Positions 1-8,849 of a stretch of DNA of 64,000 bases are shown piece after piece; the first letter of the stretch is position 1; every line of letters begins with the position of its first letter. The notes beneath the pieces were generated by a model. It did not search any database. It worked only from the letters and a program-made list of their open reading frames with translations, and was not told the origin of the DNA. This stretch comes from JAHFDS01 sp964593795 (GTDB taxonomy: Bacteria; Myxococcota_A; Polyangia; JAHFDS01), in NCBI GenBank assembly GCA_964593795.1, contig CAZQJC010000371.1, forward strand, positions 55,769-119,768, written 5' to 3'. A program made the translations under genes and the position numbers.

Positions 1-1136
1 ATCGACGTCCGCGAGAGGTCTGCCACGCGGGCGCATGCCGCGCGGAAGTCGACGCAGCCTCCATGCCGCACGAGGAAGTCGAAGACGCTGAGCGTCGTGC
101 CGGACCGGAAGGAGTGAAACGAGCCGCGCTCGGCTTCGCCAAGCCCATCCGCGATCCCCGCAGAGGGCGACGCGTCCCCGGATGGCGACTCAGGATCGCG
201 ACAGGTGAGCCACCCTCGCCCGCTCGTGCCGCCAGATAGCCACGGGCCATAGACTCCCTCGAGCGGAAGCGCGGCCAGGGCGCGGACACGCCAGGCCTTC
301 CACGACGGCTGCGCGGGCACGGAGGTCCGAGCGGGCACGTCACGCTTCCGCCCGCACGCATCGTGCCCTTCGCGCTCTCGCGCGAGCGCCAGACCGAGGA
401 CTGCCCCGAGCGCGGAGGTCGGCGCCGTGGCGAGCTCGGCGGGCGCGTACGGGACGAAGGGCCCATCCAGATCTCCATCGGGGCGATGGAAGAGGTTCGC
501 GCCGGGCGCTCGAGCGCCGCTCCACCACGGCAGCCACACCATGTTGCCGAGGCCGCCGGGCCCGAGGCTGGCCTGCTTGGGGAAGAGCTCAATGCCCATG
601 CAGCGAGCGGTGTCGGCCACGCCACCGCGCTCGAGGGGGCAATCGCGCGGAGCCAAGAAGCGGCCGATGCGGATGGCGTCCTCGGCCAGGATGGGCGGGT
701 CGAAGAAGCACCACAGGTGCCAGCCGTTGCCGTCGCCCGAGCGCTCCACATGCGCTGGCAGGCCGGCTTCGTGGAAGGCCCTGTGCGCCCGCCGCACGGC
801 ACCCGCCGGATCTGCGAGCGCGTGGCTGTGTCCGTGGCCGTCGAAGTCCAGGCACAGCCACTTGGTGCGCCGCTCGGGATCTGGCGCGTAGCTGCCGACG
901 CGGAAGCGACCCCGCTCTGCGATGCGTCCCCTCCGCCGGGTGTCGAGCGTCACCGCCGCCGGCGGCGCGGAAGTCCCCAAGACGTGCGCGCGAAGGAGCG
1001 CGTCGAGCGAGTCACCGGGAGAGGCGGGGCACGGCTTGCCCCAGGGCGCGAGGACCGCGACCAGGTCGCGTCGACCGACAAAGCGCTCGTGAAGCAGCCG
1101 GACGGCAACCTCGGGGGGTGGTGCGGCGCGGGGCAT
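1..1136 (-). CDS. AEP/TOTE-type primase-polymerase, 3' end beyond window
   Basis: The frame is open from ATG at 1136 to the left edge, so about 378 N-terminal residues are visible and the C-terminus is missing. It reads as an archaeo-eukaryotic primase of the kind found in TOTE conflict systems and phages, expected to make primers for element replication. Seen directly: the catalytic hhDhD motif LCLDFDGHG with D97 and D99, SGDGNGWHLW (133-142), ELFPKQ (183-188) and GLGNMVWLP (195-203), in the order typical of the family. The tail of the visible part (FHSFRSGTTLSVFDFL) resembles a CHC2/PriCT-like accessory region, but this is weak. It is the most downstream visible gene of a minus-strand replication operon, 23 bases after the DUF669 gene. 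No clear Shine-Dalgarno (SD) sequence precedes the ATG, so translation may be coupled. Confidence 0.75.
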   Translation of the reverse strand, partial: MPRAAPPPEVAVRLLHERFVGRRDLVAVLAPWGKPCPASPGDSLDALLRAHVLGTSAPPAAVTLDTRRRGRIAERGRFRVGSYAPDPERRTKWLCLDFDGHGHSHALADPAGAVRRAHRAFHEAGLPAHVERSGDGNGWHLWCFFDPPILAEDAIRIGRFLAPRDCPLERGGVADTARCMGIELFPKQASLGPGGLGNMVWLPWWSGARAPGANLFHRPDGDLDGPFVPYAPAELATAPTSALGAVLGLALAREREGHDACGRKRDVPARTSVPAQPSWKAWRVRALAALPLEGVYGPWLSGGTSGRGWLTCRDPESPSGDASPSAGIADGLGEAERGSFHSFRSGTTLSVFDFLVRHGGCVDFRAACARVADLSRTS

Positions 1137-1159
1137 GGGCCGGCTCGAGCACGCCCTGG

Positions 1160-1633
1160 CTAGAACGCGATGTCGTCGGTGGGATCGATGGCGGGCGCGC
1201 TCGCGAGGCGGCGGTTGAAGAACACGTTCTCGAAGCCCTCGCGCGTGCGCTTGGTGATGTCGAGCTGCACGTCGAGGAGCTCGTTGAGCCGGCGAGGCAG
1301 CTCCTTGAGGTCATGAAGGTGGAGCCCGCACATCTCGAGGTCGCCCTTGAGGTAAGCGAGGTTCTGCCGGGTCTCGATGAGGTTCGTGTGCCAGAGCTTG
1401 CGCCCGGCGTGGCAGGGCCCGAGCACGCGCAGCTGCCACTTGAGCAGGTGCTGCCCCTTCTTCGACCTGCCGAGCTCGACACGCTCGACGATCGCCTCGT
1501 AGCGGCCGTCTGGGATCGGCTCGAACCGCTGGGGCGAGCTCACCTCGCCGTACTGGTCGGCGCAAGGCGGCGCGAAATCGCCGCCGTCCGCCGCGAAGTC
1601 GTCCTCACCGGGGATCCGATTCGAGTGGTCCAT
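1160..1633 (-). CDS. DUF669-family phage protein
   Basis: A 157-residue protein matching the DUF669 pattern: PDGRYEAIVERVEL near the N-terminus, then KGQHLLKWQLRVL and a short basic C-terminal half ending FENVFFNR. DUF669 proteins sit in phage replication/recombination modules beside Sak4-like ATPases and are thought to bind single-stranded DNA; that role is inferred from family and position. The ATG at 1633 is preceded by AAAGGA at SD distance. It lies between the AAA-type ATPase gene upstream and the primase gene downstream on the same strand, consistent with one operon. The acidic N-terminus (GEDDFAADGGDF) is not part of the conserved core. Confidence 0.6.
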   Translation of the reverse strand: MDHSNRIPGEDDFAADGGDFAPPCADQYGEVSSPQRFEPIPDGRYEAIVERVELGRSKKGQHLLKWQLRVLGPCHAGRKLWHTNLIETRQNLAYLKGDLEMCGLHLHDLKELPRRLNELLDVQLDITKRTREGFENVFFNRRLASAPAIDPTDDIAF

Positions 1634-1671
1634 GTCGTCCGTCCTTTCGCGTTGTCGTCGGGTCGATGCGG

Positions 1672-2457
1672 TCAGCGCGACGCCGGGGTCTTGGTCTGCG
1701 TCTCGGGCTTGAGCGGCTGCATCACGGGCGGCCGCGGCTCGGCCTTGGCGGTGTCGCGCTTGGCGCCCGCGCAGAACGCCTCGACGAACTTGGCGTAGTC
1801 GAGGTCGATGGTCTCGGGCAGCCGGCCCGTGCGATCGCCCGCCTCGTACTTGAGGCTCGGCTTGGTGCGCAGGACGCGCCGCATGGTGGTCTTGCCGTCG
1901 GCGACCGGGGTCGGCTCGAGGTCGACGTAGAGGATCATGTCGACCATGCCGAGGATGGAGCGTCGCGCCTTGTCGGGCAGCGTCGGGACGACGCGCATGA
2001 CCTTCCCGGTCCGCGTCTCCATCTCGCGCTCCTGCGCGTGCGAGACGAGGTAGAGGCCGTAGGGCGACATCGAGAGCCGCGCCAGCGCGCGGTAGAACTC
2101 GTTGTTCACGAGGGCGTAGCCCTTGCCGTAGCCGAGGTCGCTCTCGTGCTCGACCTTCTGCTTCTTGCAGATGTAGTCGGCGCAGAGCTTGTACGCGTTG
2201 TCGATGGTGTCGACCACGATGGTCTTGAACGAGTGCTTGCCCTCGAGCACGGCCTTGCTCGCCTCGAGGAAGTCATCCCAGGTCGCGATCGGCACCTGGT
2301 AGGTCTCGAGGTGGTTGAGGCCCGCCTCGGTGGCGAGGAAGAGCGCGCCCTCGGCATGGGCGCAGAACGTGCTCTTGCCCGCCTTGGGCATCCCGTAGGT
2401 CAGCACGGTCAAGTCGGACAGCTCGTTCTTCGGTAGGGTCTTCTGGGTCGGCAGCAT
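1672..2457 (-). CDS. Sak4-like/AAA_24 P-loop ATPase, phage recombination
   Basis: A 261-residue RecA-fold ATPase of the phage AAA_24/Sak4 type. Walker A is GMPKAGKST (22-30) and Walker B VVDTID (81-86), with a following LYLVSHAQ sensor-like strand. Known family members load on ssDNA and promote annealing or recombination during phage replication; here the partner is probably the adjacent DUF669 protein. The C-terminus (last 25 residues) is proline/lysine-rich and likely disordered. The start is supported by AAAGGAG seven bases before the ATG. Its neighbours (DUF669, primase, Cas4-like nuclease) form the standard phage recombination set, which supports the call. Confidence 0.75.
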   Translation of the reverse strand: MLPTQKTLPKNELSDLTVLTYGMPKAGKSTFCAHAEGALFLATEAGLNHLETYQVPIATWDDFLEASKAVLEGKHSFKTIVVDTIDNAYKLCADYICKKQKVEHESDLGYGKGYALVNNEFYRALARLSMSPYGLYLVSHAQEREMETRTGKVMRVVPTLPDKARRSILGMVDMILYVDLEPTPVADGKTTMRRVLRTKPSLKYEAGDRTGRLPETIDLDYAKFVEAFCAGAKRDTAKAEPRPPVMQPLKPETQTKTPASR

Positions 2458-2487
2458 GTCGGCTCCTTTCGGGGTGGTCAGGCTCGG

Positions 2488-3528
2488 CTACGCAAGGCCA
2501 GGCAGGTCGGCGCCGGGGACATCGGCGGCGAGCGATTCGTCGGATCCGCACGAGCGACGCTCGTACAGGTTCTCGATGAGGACGGGGTTGCCGCCGGAGC
2601 GGCAGAGCTGGAAGTAGGCACACGGCCGCCCGTAGGCGAAGCAGTGCGACGTGTTCTGGTAGAAGGTCTGGCGACGTCGCGCGTCGAGGAACTGCTGCGT
2701 CAGCTCCCAGAGCTCGGACTCGATGAGCGCCGTCTGCTCCCGTGCGAGCACGAGCCGCTCGCGGTGGAACATCCCGGGCTCGGCGTACTTCTCTGCGAGC
2801 CGCGCCTGAAACTCCTCGTCGGTCTCCGGCGTGCGGCGCTGCGCCGACGACTTGCCGGTCTTCGACTTCGCGATCAGCTCCGCCCTGCGCGCCTCGAACT
2901 CCTCCTCGGTCTCGCCCGCCGACTGCTGCAGGCGCGCCTTGACGAGGACGTTGTAGACGACTCCCGCGATTCGATACCCGAGCGCGGTCTCCGCGTAGCG
3001 CGCGTAGAGGCTCGTCTGGAAGTCCGTCCAGAGCCGCTCGAGGTAGGCAGCGTCGATGCCGGCCGCCGACTTGTGCTCTAGGATCCAGTGCTCGCCCTCG
3101 ATCTTGACGATGCCGTCGATGCGCCCAGCCAGCGTAAAGCTCCGGCTTGGGGCGCTGCTCTTCGGGTTGCGGATCTCCGCCTCGAAGCCCTGCTCGAGCG
3201 CGACGACCTCGAACTCCTCGGACGGGAAACGCGCCGCGTACCCGCGCATCATCGCGACGAGCAAGTGCCACGTGCGCTTCTGCTCGGAATCGAAGGCGCG
3301 CTTCGGGGTCGCCCGGTCGATGTGGTCCTCGACCCCGGCGAGGTCGCGCGTGCGGTGCCAGATCTCGAGGCACTCGTGGACCAGGCTCCCGAGCGCGAGG
3401 TTGCGATCGCGCTCGAGCGGGACGAGCCCGTGGACGTACTTCCACTCGGCCGCCTTCCGGCAATTGCGGAAGAGGTTCCACATCGAGTAGCTGGTGGCCA
3501 TGCGGTCACGAAGGACGAGGCGGTTCAT
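2488..3528 (-). CDS. PD-(D/E)XK nuclease with Cas4/AddB-like Fe-S cysteines
   Basis: A 346-residue RecB/Cas4-type exonuclease. Catalytic elements visible: H51 in HECLEIWH, D138 in AGRIDGI and E151/K153 in ILEHKSA. Four cysteines, C23 (RNCRK) and C296/C303/C309 near the C-terminus, have the one-plus-three arrangement of the 4Fe-4S cluster of Cas4 and AddB. Expected role: end resection feeding recombination during element replication. The chosen ATG at 3528 has GGAGG upstream and overlaps the stop of the preceding gene by four bases (ATGA), so translation is probably coupled. An upstream extension in the same frame has no SD and lies over the previous gene, so it was discarded. Confidence 0.8.
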   Translation of the reverse strand: MNRLVLRDRMATSYSMWNLFRNCRKAAEWKYVHGLVPLERDRNLALGSLVHECLEIWHRTRDLAGVEDHIDRATPKRAFDSEQKRTWHLLVAMMRGYAARFPSEEFEVVALEQGFEAEIRNPKSSAPSRSFTLAGRIDGIVKIEGEHWILEHKSAAGIDAAYLERLWTDFQTSLYARYAETALGYRIAGVVYNVLVKARLQQSAGETEEEFEARRAELIAKSKTGKSSAQRRTPETDEEFQARLAEKYAEPGMFHRERLVLAREQTALIESELWELTQQFLDARRRQTFYQNTSHCFAYGRPCAYFQLCRSGGNPVLIENLYERRSCGSDESLAADVPGADLPGLA

Positions 3529-4325
3529 CGGTGCCCTCCAGTGGCAATGCGTCCGGTAGCGGTGCTCTCGGCGTTCGCGGCGGCCTTGCGGATCTGCTGC
3601 AGCGTTCGCGAGCGACGGCGCTTGAGGCGCTGGTAGAGGCGGCGCCGCTCCTCGGTGCCGAGGTTCGGGTACGTGCGGTTGAGGTACGCGCTCAGCGACT
3701 CGCGGCGGAGCGTGGTGTCCTGGATGAGCCGAACCTCGAGGCCGCGGGCGCACTTCAGCTCGTCGGCGAGGCGGGCGACCTTGCGCCCGGACTCGAGGGT
3801 CTCGATGACGTCATCCGGCCGTGGCGGCGACTCCGGGATGAACGGCTCCTCCTCGATCCGGGTGCGCAGCTTCCATTGCCGCCGCTCGGTCTGGAGGTAG
3901 CGGTAGTAGTGGCGCTCCGTCAGCCGACGGAGGCGCAGGCAGATCCGCGACGTGCGGACCGGGTCGACCTGAGCGACGGCGCGGAGGAACGACTCGACGA
4001 CGGCGTGGTCCACCTCGTCGTGCTCGACGAACGGCGGCGGCGTGACGTACGCGCGCAGCCGCAGCATGAGCGGCGTGAACGCGACCAGCAGCACCCCGCT
4101 CCACACCTTCCCGTCGCCGCGCTGGTGCTCGGCGACCAGCGCCCGGGTGAGCGCGTCCTTGTGGTCGGGCGACTCGAGGTCACTGCCGAGCGCCGCGAGA
4201 ACGGCGCCGGCCGTCTCGTGACGCGCGAACGCCTCGTGCCGGCCGAGCGCCGCGCCGTAGGCGCCCGCCGTCTCGGTTGATTCGAGCCCCTGGGACAGCA
4301 GCTCGCGCAGCCTGGAAAGTTGCAT
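3525..4325 (-). CDS. Divergent sigma-factor-like protein (tentative)
   Basis: A 266-residue, very Arg-rich protein. Residues 73-150 resemble sigma70 region 2: a tryptophan followed by LLVAFTPLMLRLRAYV, an acidic HDEVDHAVVESFLRAV core and then RLRRLTERHYYRYLQTERR. Residues 180-247 could be region 4, ending in a basic helix pair (ESLSAYLNRTY, then RLYQRLKRRRSRTLQQIRK). The similarity is by eye only and the protein may instead be an unknown phage DNA-binding protein. It is the first gene of the replication operon, with a strong GGAGGAGG SD. A dedicated sigma-like protein would fit the unusual promoter element repeated through the integration and tail regions, but the link is a hypothesis. Confidence 0.35.
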   Translation of the reverse strand: MQLSRLRELLSQGLESTETAGAYGAALGRHEAFARHETAGAVLAALGSDLESPDHKDALTRALVAEHQRGDGKVWSGVLLVAFTPLMLRLRAYVTPPPFVEHDEVDHAVVESFLRAVAQVDPVRTSRICLRLRRLTERHYYRYLQTERRQWKLRTRIEEEPFIPESPPRPDDVIETLESGRKVARLADELKCARGLEVRLIQDTTLRRESLSAYLNRTYPNLGTEERRRLYQRLKRRRSRTLQQIRKAAANAESTATGRIATGGHR

Positions 4326-4824
4326 GGGCCTCCTCCACCGCGGTCTTGAGCGCCGCAGGTGAGGACCACTCTCCGGATCGCGAGGAAGGGACGAGGAAGC
4401 AGGGAGGCAGGAGCGAGGAAGCGAGGAATCTCGAGGGAATCGACAGTCATCTCCTCTCGTCTCGTGCCCGTGTCGCCTCCTGGATCAAGGAGATCACGCC
4501 CGGTAGCGAGTTTTCGCCACCCCGCCGGGCCACCACTTTCCGCCAGATTTTCCATATGTTCCATGGAACGGGGGCTGTGGATTCTCGCCACGCACTGGCC
4601 ACCACTCCTGCCAGGCCGTCACCACCTCGCTCTGTTTCCATTGCAGTGCGCCTCACCGTGCTTCCGAGATCGAACTCGCAAGTCACCGATCCCTCGCGGG
4701 CTCAGCGCGCCCCACTGCAGATGGTACGGGCCTTGCGAGGCGAGCTCGTCGCATCACCCACGCGCAACTTGTCGTGGGAGACGCCGATAACGGACAGCGC
4801 TCGACGAGAGGAGTGGTTTCGCGG
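4326..4824. promoter_or_regulatory. Divergent intergenic region
   Basis: About 500 bases between the minus-strand replication operon and a plus-strand lipoprotein gene, with no convincing gene. It contains a purine-rich tract with repeated GAGGAAG units (about 4381-4428), a perfect 12-base palindrome GTTCCATGGAAC (4558-4569) inside the most AT-rich part, which could be an operator for the replication operon, and a weak copy of the repeated element (GCGCCCC at 4707-4713, CTTGCGA at 4732-4738). Confidence 0.4.
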
Positions 4825-7653
4825 ATGAGACTTCGACACGGTAGTGCATGGGCAGGGTGTGTGATCGTCAGCCTCGTCGCCGGCTGCGGTCCGGATGCGG
4901 GATCTGACCCGTCGTCTGATCTTTCGACGTTCGAGTCCGAGGTCGACGCCGCCCTCGAACAGGAGTCGAAGGCGGACAGCCCCACGACCCCGATCGTCGT
5001 CGGTGAGATCGCGCCCGGCGCGGTCGTCTCCCACGGCGTGGCGCCCACGCGGCGACTGGTGGGCTGGACCTTCAACGCCGAGGCCGGCGCGACCATCAAT
5101 GCGAATGCTGCGCTGCGCCCCATCCCCCCGGTGGCCGCGCCGCCCGTTGCACCGAGCCCGCCGCCCGGCGGACCCACGGCCAACATGGTGCTCTACCGGC
5201 GGACCTCGTGCCTCGGGCGTTGGGAGCGCATCCCGAGTGCCAGCGGGACCGCGATCATGGCCACGCGTCTCCCCTCCGCCGGCGAGTACCTGCTCGTTAG
5301 TGGCGCAACGAACCCGAACGCCAGCGCGACGCTGAGCGCCAGCTTCGCCGCAGACAGCGCGGGCAAGGTTGTCTCGTCCGATCTATCTGCGCTTTCCAAG
5401 CGACCGTTCACCCTGGCGCGCAGCTGGTTCCCCGCGGACACCATGCAGCGCATTCATGCGAGCGGAATCGACTCGTTCGCGGAGATCAAGGCGAAGGGTG
5501 CGAAGAACGTGGCTCGTCTCACTGGCGTGAGCGAGGATGCGCTCACCGAGATCGCTCGTCTGGCACACTGGCTGGACTTGCCGGGTGTCGACTACCAAAT
5601 GGCCTGCTCGCTTGAGAGATCTGGCGTGCGCTCCCCTGAGGACTACTACCGCCTCTCCTACGCTGCGCAGAGCGCATTGCAGAAGCAGGGCGTCCAGATC
5701 GGCTCCCTGCCGTGGAGCTCGACACCGGCGACGTGTGATGTGGATCTGGCGCTCGCTCCCGGCCAGGCCGCAACCCGTCCCGCCGTCGACTGGCACTGGT
5801 ACGGCGATGGAGCGGGCCTGGACATCAACGATAGCCGGCCCTGGCAGAAGGCGCGGGGCAACTTCAACTGCGTCAACAGCGCAAACCCAAAGCGCGACTG
5901 CGATCCCCGCTGGTATCCCGCCTCGGACGAAGGCTGGGAGCTCATCGCGTACAACTTCGGCGGCGTCCCCTGGGTCTTCGGGAACAAGGACCTCGTCGGC
6001 CACATGGTGTTCGTCAACAACAGGCAGGGCACTCTGCGCCTCTTCGCCTTGCTTGGCCCGGAGTTCACGTTCAACAACGGCAACGGCCTGATCGGCTCGG
6101 TCAAGCTTGTCGAGCCTGACGACAACCTAGAGAACCCGATCGCAAGCATCTCCTTCCCGGTGTCCCCATACATCGACGGGGCAGATGGCTCCGAGGACCC
6201 ACGGACCGTATTCGCCAGCGCGGCGACATTCTGGACGCATGGGCACGGTGGCGCAGTTCTGACTGCGCGCAACTGGGTGCGTGCGGAGCTACCGATCCTG
6301 AATGATCCTCGCGTCTACTTCGATTCGGCCGGACGGCAACGTCGCACGCCCCTCAAGGTCGTGATCGAGTTCGACAACAAGACCGCTGCCACGATCACCG
6401 GAAAGTTCACTGGAAACGGCGAGCTGTCTGGTCAGGCGACCTCCATCCAGAAGGCCTCGAACCCGATCAGACCAGACTTCCCCTTCAAGGTGTTCACTGC
6501 TGCTGTGGGCGGCGCCATCGAGTATGGCACCTCGGCATACTCAGCCTCCGAATCGGTGTTCAATGCGCTCGGCGTAGCGTGCACCGGAATTCCCACTCCA
6601 GTGCCTGGGTTCACACCGTCCTGCAGGGAGCCCTGGGCCGGCGGCGCCGGGGCGGCTGCCGGGCTCTTCCTTGGGATCTACAACGCACTCACTGACCATC
6701 CGACCGGGCTGGATCTCAAGGTGTCCGGGCGCATCAACCTCCAGGGCGAGCTGACCGCGGACTACGTCAGCGTGGCCCCCGCCACGAGCTTGTACTTCTT
6801 CCTGAACCCGGCGTTTCCTCGGCCGCAGGACAACAACAACGCGAACTCCCAGATGAAGCGCATCGCGACAGCTCCGATCCAGGAGGGAGGAAGAGCCGTT
6901 CAGGTGTGCCCCGGTACTCGGCTGGGCAGCATCGGTTTTAATCCGCTCTCCCTTCCCGATGGCAAGAGCCCTCTTCCCGCCTACATCCCCTACGTGGTCA
7001 ACGAGTGCACTGGGATCAGCAAGGAGAAGTCGGGGAGCCCTGTCATGCACTTGGGTCGCGATCAGGTCAGGCAGTGCGGCAACTACAAGGCGCAGTGTGG
7101 CCTGATCAACGGACGGTATGTCTGCGGCGGGATCGCGGGGAGCCCGTCGAACACCGGCGCCATCAATGTCGAGCTCTCGCGAGAGCACGAGATACAGCTC
7201 GGCGACCTCAAGGCCACGAACGGATCGCCCGACTACAACCTCTACTACGAGAGGACCTTCCTCGAGAGCGTGGGCCCGTATCCCAGGAAGTGCACCGGAG
7301 GGACGCCCGACAACCCCGAGGTGGTGTGCTCCTACACGCCTGGGACGCGAACGATCGTCTATCAGGGAGAGCCCGTCGGGTCCGTCGATCCGACGAACGC
7401 CACATACGTGAACTTCCCGAATGCGACGACCACGCCGGGAAGCAAGATCAGTGTCCGATGGACGGGGCGGCTCTACGCCGGGCGAGGCTTCAACAACACG
7501 TTCCACGACTTTGGATGGGCCGTCGACGCCACCAAGCGACTTCGCCGGATGGGTGGCTGCGTGTGGCGCGTGGATGGCGTGGTCGGCGGCGATCGCAACG
7601 GGATCCTGAACGAGTGCATCCAGGTCGGTGCCGAACAGTGGCCCCCACGGTAG
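4825..7653 (+). CDS. Large lipoprotein with DUF4332-like helix-hairpin-helix segment
   Basis: A 942-residue predicted lipoprotein. The N-terminus MRLRHGSAWAG..VSLVAGC gives a lipobox (VAGC, C21), which decides the start at 4825 rather than in-frame codons upstream; GAGAGGAG lies 12 bases before it. A short Ser/Pro-rich linker follows. Residues about 192-292 contain two helix-hairpin-helix-like repeats (IHASGIDSFAEIKAKG, then SLERSGVRSPEDYYRL) resembling DUF4332. The remaining 600 residues are an unrecognised secreted domain with paired cysteines and WYGDGAGLDINDS-type sequence. It shares orientation and a 13-base gap with the next lipoprotein gene. Function unknown; it may be host cargo or a prophage-borne gene. 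A surface location is inferred from the lipobox. Confidence 0.65.
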   Translation: MRLRHGSAWAGCVIVSLVAGCGPDAGSDPSSDLSTFESEVDAALEQESKADSPTTPIVVGEIAPGAVVSHGVAPTRRLVGWTFNAEAGATINANAALRPIPPVAAPPVAPSPPPGGPTANMVLYRRTSCLGRWERIPSASGTAIMATRLPSAGEYLLVSGATNPNASATLSASFAADSAGKVVSSDLSALSKRPFTLARSWFPADTMQRIHASGIDSFAEIKAKGAKNVARLTGVSEDALTEIARLAHWLDLPGVDYQMACSLERSGVRSPEDYYRLSYAAQSALQKQGVQIGSLPWSSTPATCDVDLALAPGQAATRPAVDWHWYGDGAGLDINDSRPWQKARGNFNCVNSANPKRDCDPRWYPASDEGWELIAYNFGGVPWVFGNKDLVGHMVFVNNRQGTLRLFALLGPEFTFNNGNGLIGSVKLVEPDDNLENPIASISFPVSPYIDGADGSEDPRTVFASAATFWTHGHGGAVLTARNWVRAELPILNDPRVYFDSAGRQRRTPLKVVIEFDNKTAATITGKFTGNGELSGQATSIQKASNPIRPDFPFKVFTAAVGGAIEYGTSAYSASESVFNALGVACTGIPTPVPGFTPSCREPWAGGAGAAAGLFLGIYNALTDHPTGLDLKVSGRINLQGELTADYVSVAPATSLYFFLNPAFPRPQDNNNANSQMKRIATAPIQEGGRAVQVCPGTRLGSIGFNPLSLPDGKSPLPAYIPYVVNECTGISKEKSGSPVMHLGRDQVRQCGNYKAQCGLINGRYVCGGIAGSPSNTGAINVELSREHEIQLGDLKATNGSPDYNLYYERTFLESVGPYPRKCTGGTPDNPEVVCSYTPGTRTIVYQGEPVGSVDPTNATYVNFPNATTTPGSKISVRWTGRLYAGRGFNNTFHDFGWAVDATKRLRRMGGCVWRVDGVVGGDRNGILNECIQVGAEQWPPR

Positions 7654-7666
7654 AGTGAGCGGCAGC

Positions 7667-8830
7667 ATGCGTCCCTTCCTCCCCGGGCTCCTTGCCGTCC
7701 TCACCCTCGGGTGCGGTGACGTCACGGGCATGCCCGGAGCCCCCGCGGACGCCCAGCGGCTAGCCGACGGGGGTGGGGGAAGAGGGGGCATGGACGGCGG
7801 CGCGGACGGTCCGGATGGCGCGGCTCCGGTCCGACCGTGCGTACTCTCCGGAGCGCCAACGGTCTGCCCGAACGATTCCAGCCCCTGTCCCGGGAGCTGC
7901 AATGAGCGCGGATTCTGCGAAATCGACTGCGGATTCGACCCGGAGGTGCGGATCCCCGCGGGCACCTTCGTGGCGGGTTCCTCGGTGGCGCGACGGTTCC
8001 CGGAGAACACCCGCAACGACCGCCCATATGCGGACGCGCTGCACCTGGTCACGATCTCGCGACCGTTCTTCATCGGGAAGTACGAGCTGACTTGGGAGAC
8101 GCTGATCCGCTGTATCGAAGACGGCGCCTGCACGGGGCATTGGGGCAGCCCCGATGACTACAGGCAGAATATCCTCACGCTCTGGAGCGAACCGAATCAC
8201 CCTGCGAGCGAATTCACGCGCGCTTCCGCCACAGCCGTATGCCACTGGCTCGGCGGACGGCTACCAACCGAGGCCGAGTGGTCTTACGCGGCCCGCGGCC
8301 CCGCTGTGATGCCCCCCGAGAACCCTGGCCCGTGCGCCTCTGCCGAGGACCTGCAGACGCCCGGGCGATGCAACCAGCGGATCTTCGCGTGGGGCGACGA
8401 AGCGGATCTGTTGCGCGCGAAGATCTCCGATCTCTCGATGGACGGCTTCAAGTTCTCGACACCGGTCGGCTTCTACGACGGCAAGGTCCACGAGGGATTC
8501 CAGACCAAGGACGGCAGCTCTCCATTCGGCCTGTACGACATGATGGGAAACGTCGCGGAGCAGGTCGCTGACTGGTACGTGCCCGCCTACTATGGCCCGG
8601 CGCCTATCCAGGACCCGCAAGGACCCACGAGAGCAGAGGCCGAGGCCTACGCCGCGCGGGCCCAAGACAGCCTTCGCGTGGTCAGCAAAGGGGGCACGTC
8701 CGCGCCGGGCGTCATCACACCTTTCCGAACGATCGATGATCGAGCCAAAGGCCTGGAGACCTTCCCAGACTGCCGCTACTGCGGGGTGCGCTGCGTTCGG
8801 GACGTCGAAGACGTCTCCCAGCACCCCTGA
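7667..8830 (+). CDS. Lipoprotein with FGE/sulfatase-modifying-factor domain
   Basis: A 387-residue protein. The signal peptide MRPFLPGLLAVLTLGC carries a lipobox with C16 and decides the start. A low-complexity, Gly-rich linker and a Cys-rich stretch lead into a formylglycine-generating-enzyme-like fold from about residue 94: VRIPAGTFVAGS, FFIGKYELTWETL, GGRLPTEAEWSYAARG, GLYDMMGNVAEQVADWY, ending in CGVRCVRD. These are the landmark segments of the SUMF1/FGE family. In myxobacteria many such secreted copies have no proven catalytic role, so activity should not be assumed. It probably forms an operon with the lipoprotein gene just upstream. Confidence 0.8.
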   Translation: MRPFLPGLLAVLTLGCGDVTGMPGAPADAQRLADGGGGRGGMDGGADGPDGAAPVRPCVLSGAPTVCPNDSSPCPGSCNERGFCEIDCGFDPEVRIPAGTFVAGSSVARRFPENTRNDRPYADALHLVTISRPFFIGKYELTWETLIRCIEDGACTGHWGSPDDYRQNILTLWSEPNHPASEFTRASATAVCHWLGGRLPTEAEWSYAARGPAVMPPENPGPCASAEDLQTPGRCNQRIFAWGDEADLLRAKISDLSMDGFKFSTPVGFYDGKVHEGFQTKDGSSPFGLYDMMGNVAEQVADWYVPAYYGPAPIQDPQGPTRAEAEAYAARAQDSLRVVSKGGTSAPGVITPFRTIDDRAKGLETFPDCRYCGVRCVRDVEDVSQHP

Positions 8831-8849
8831 CTTACGATCCCTCACACCA

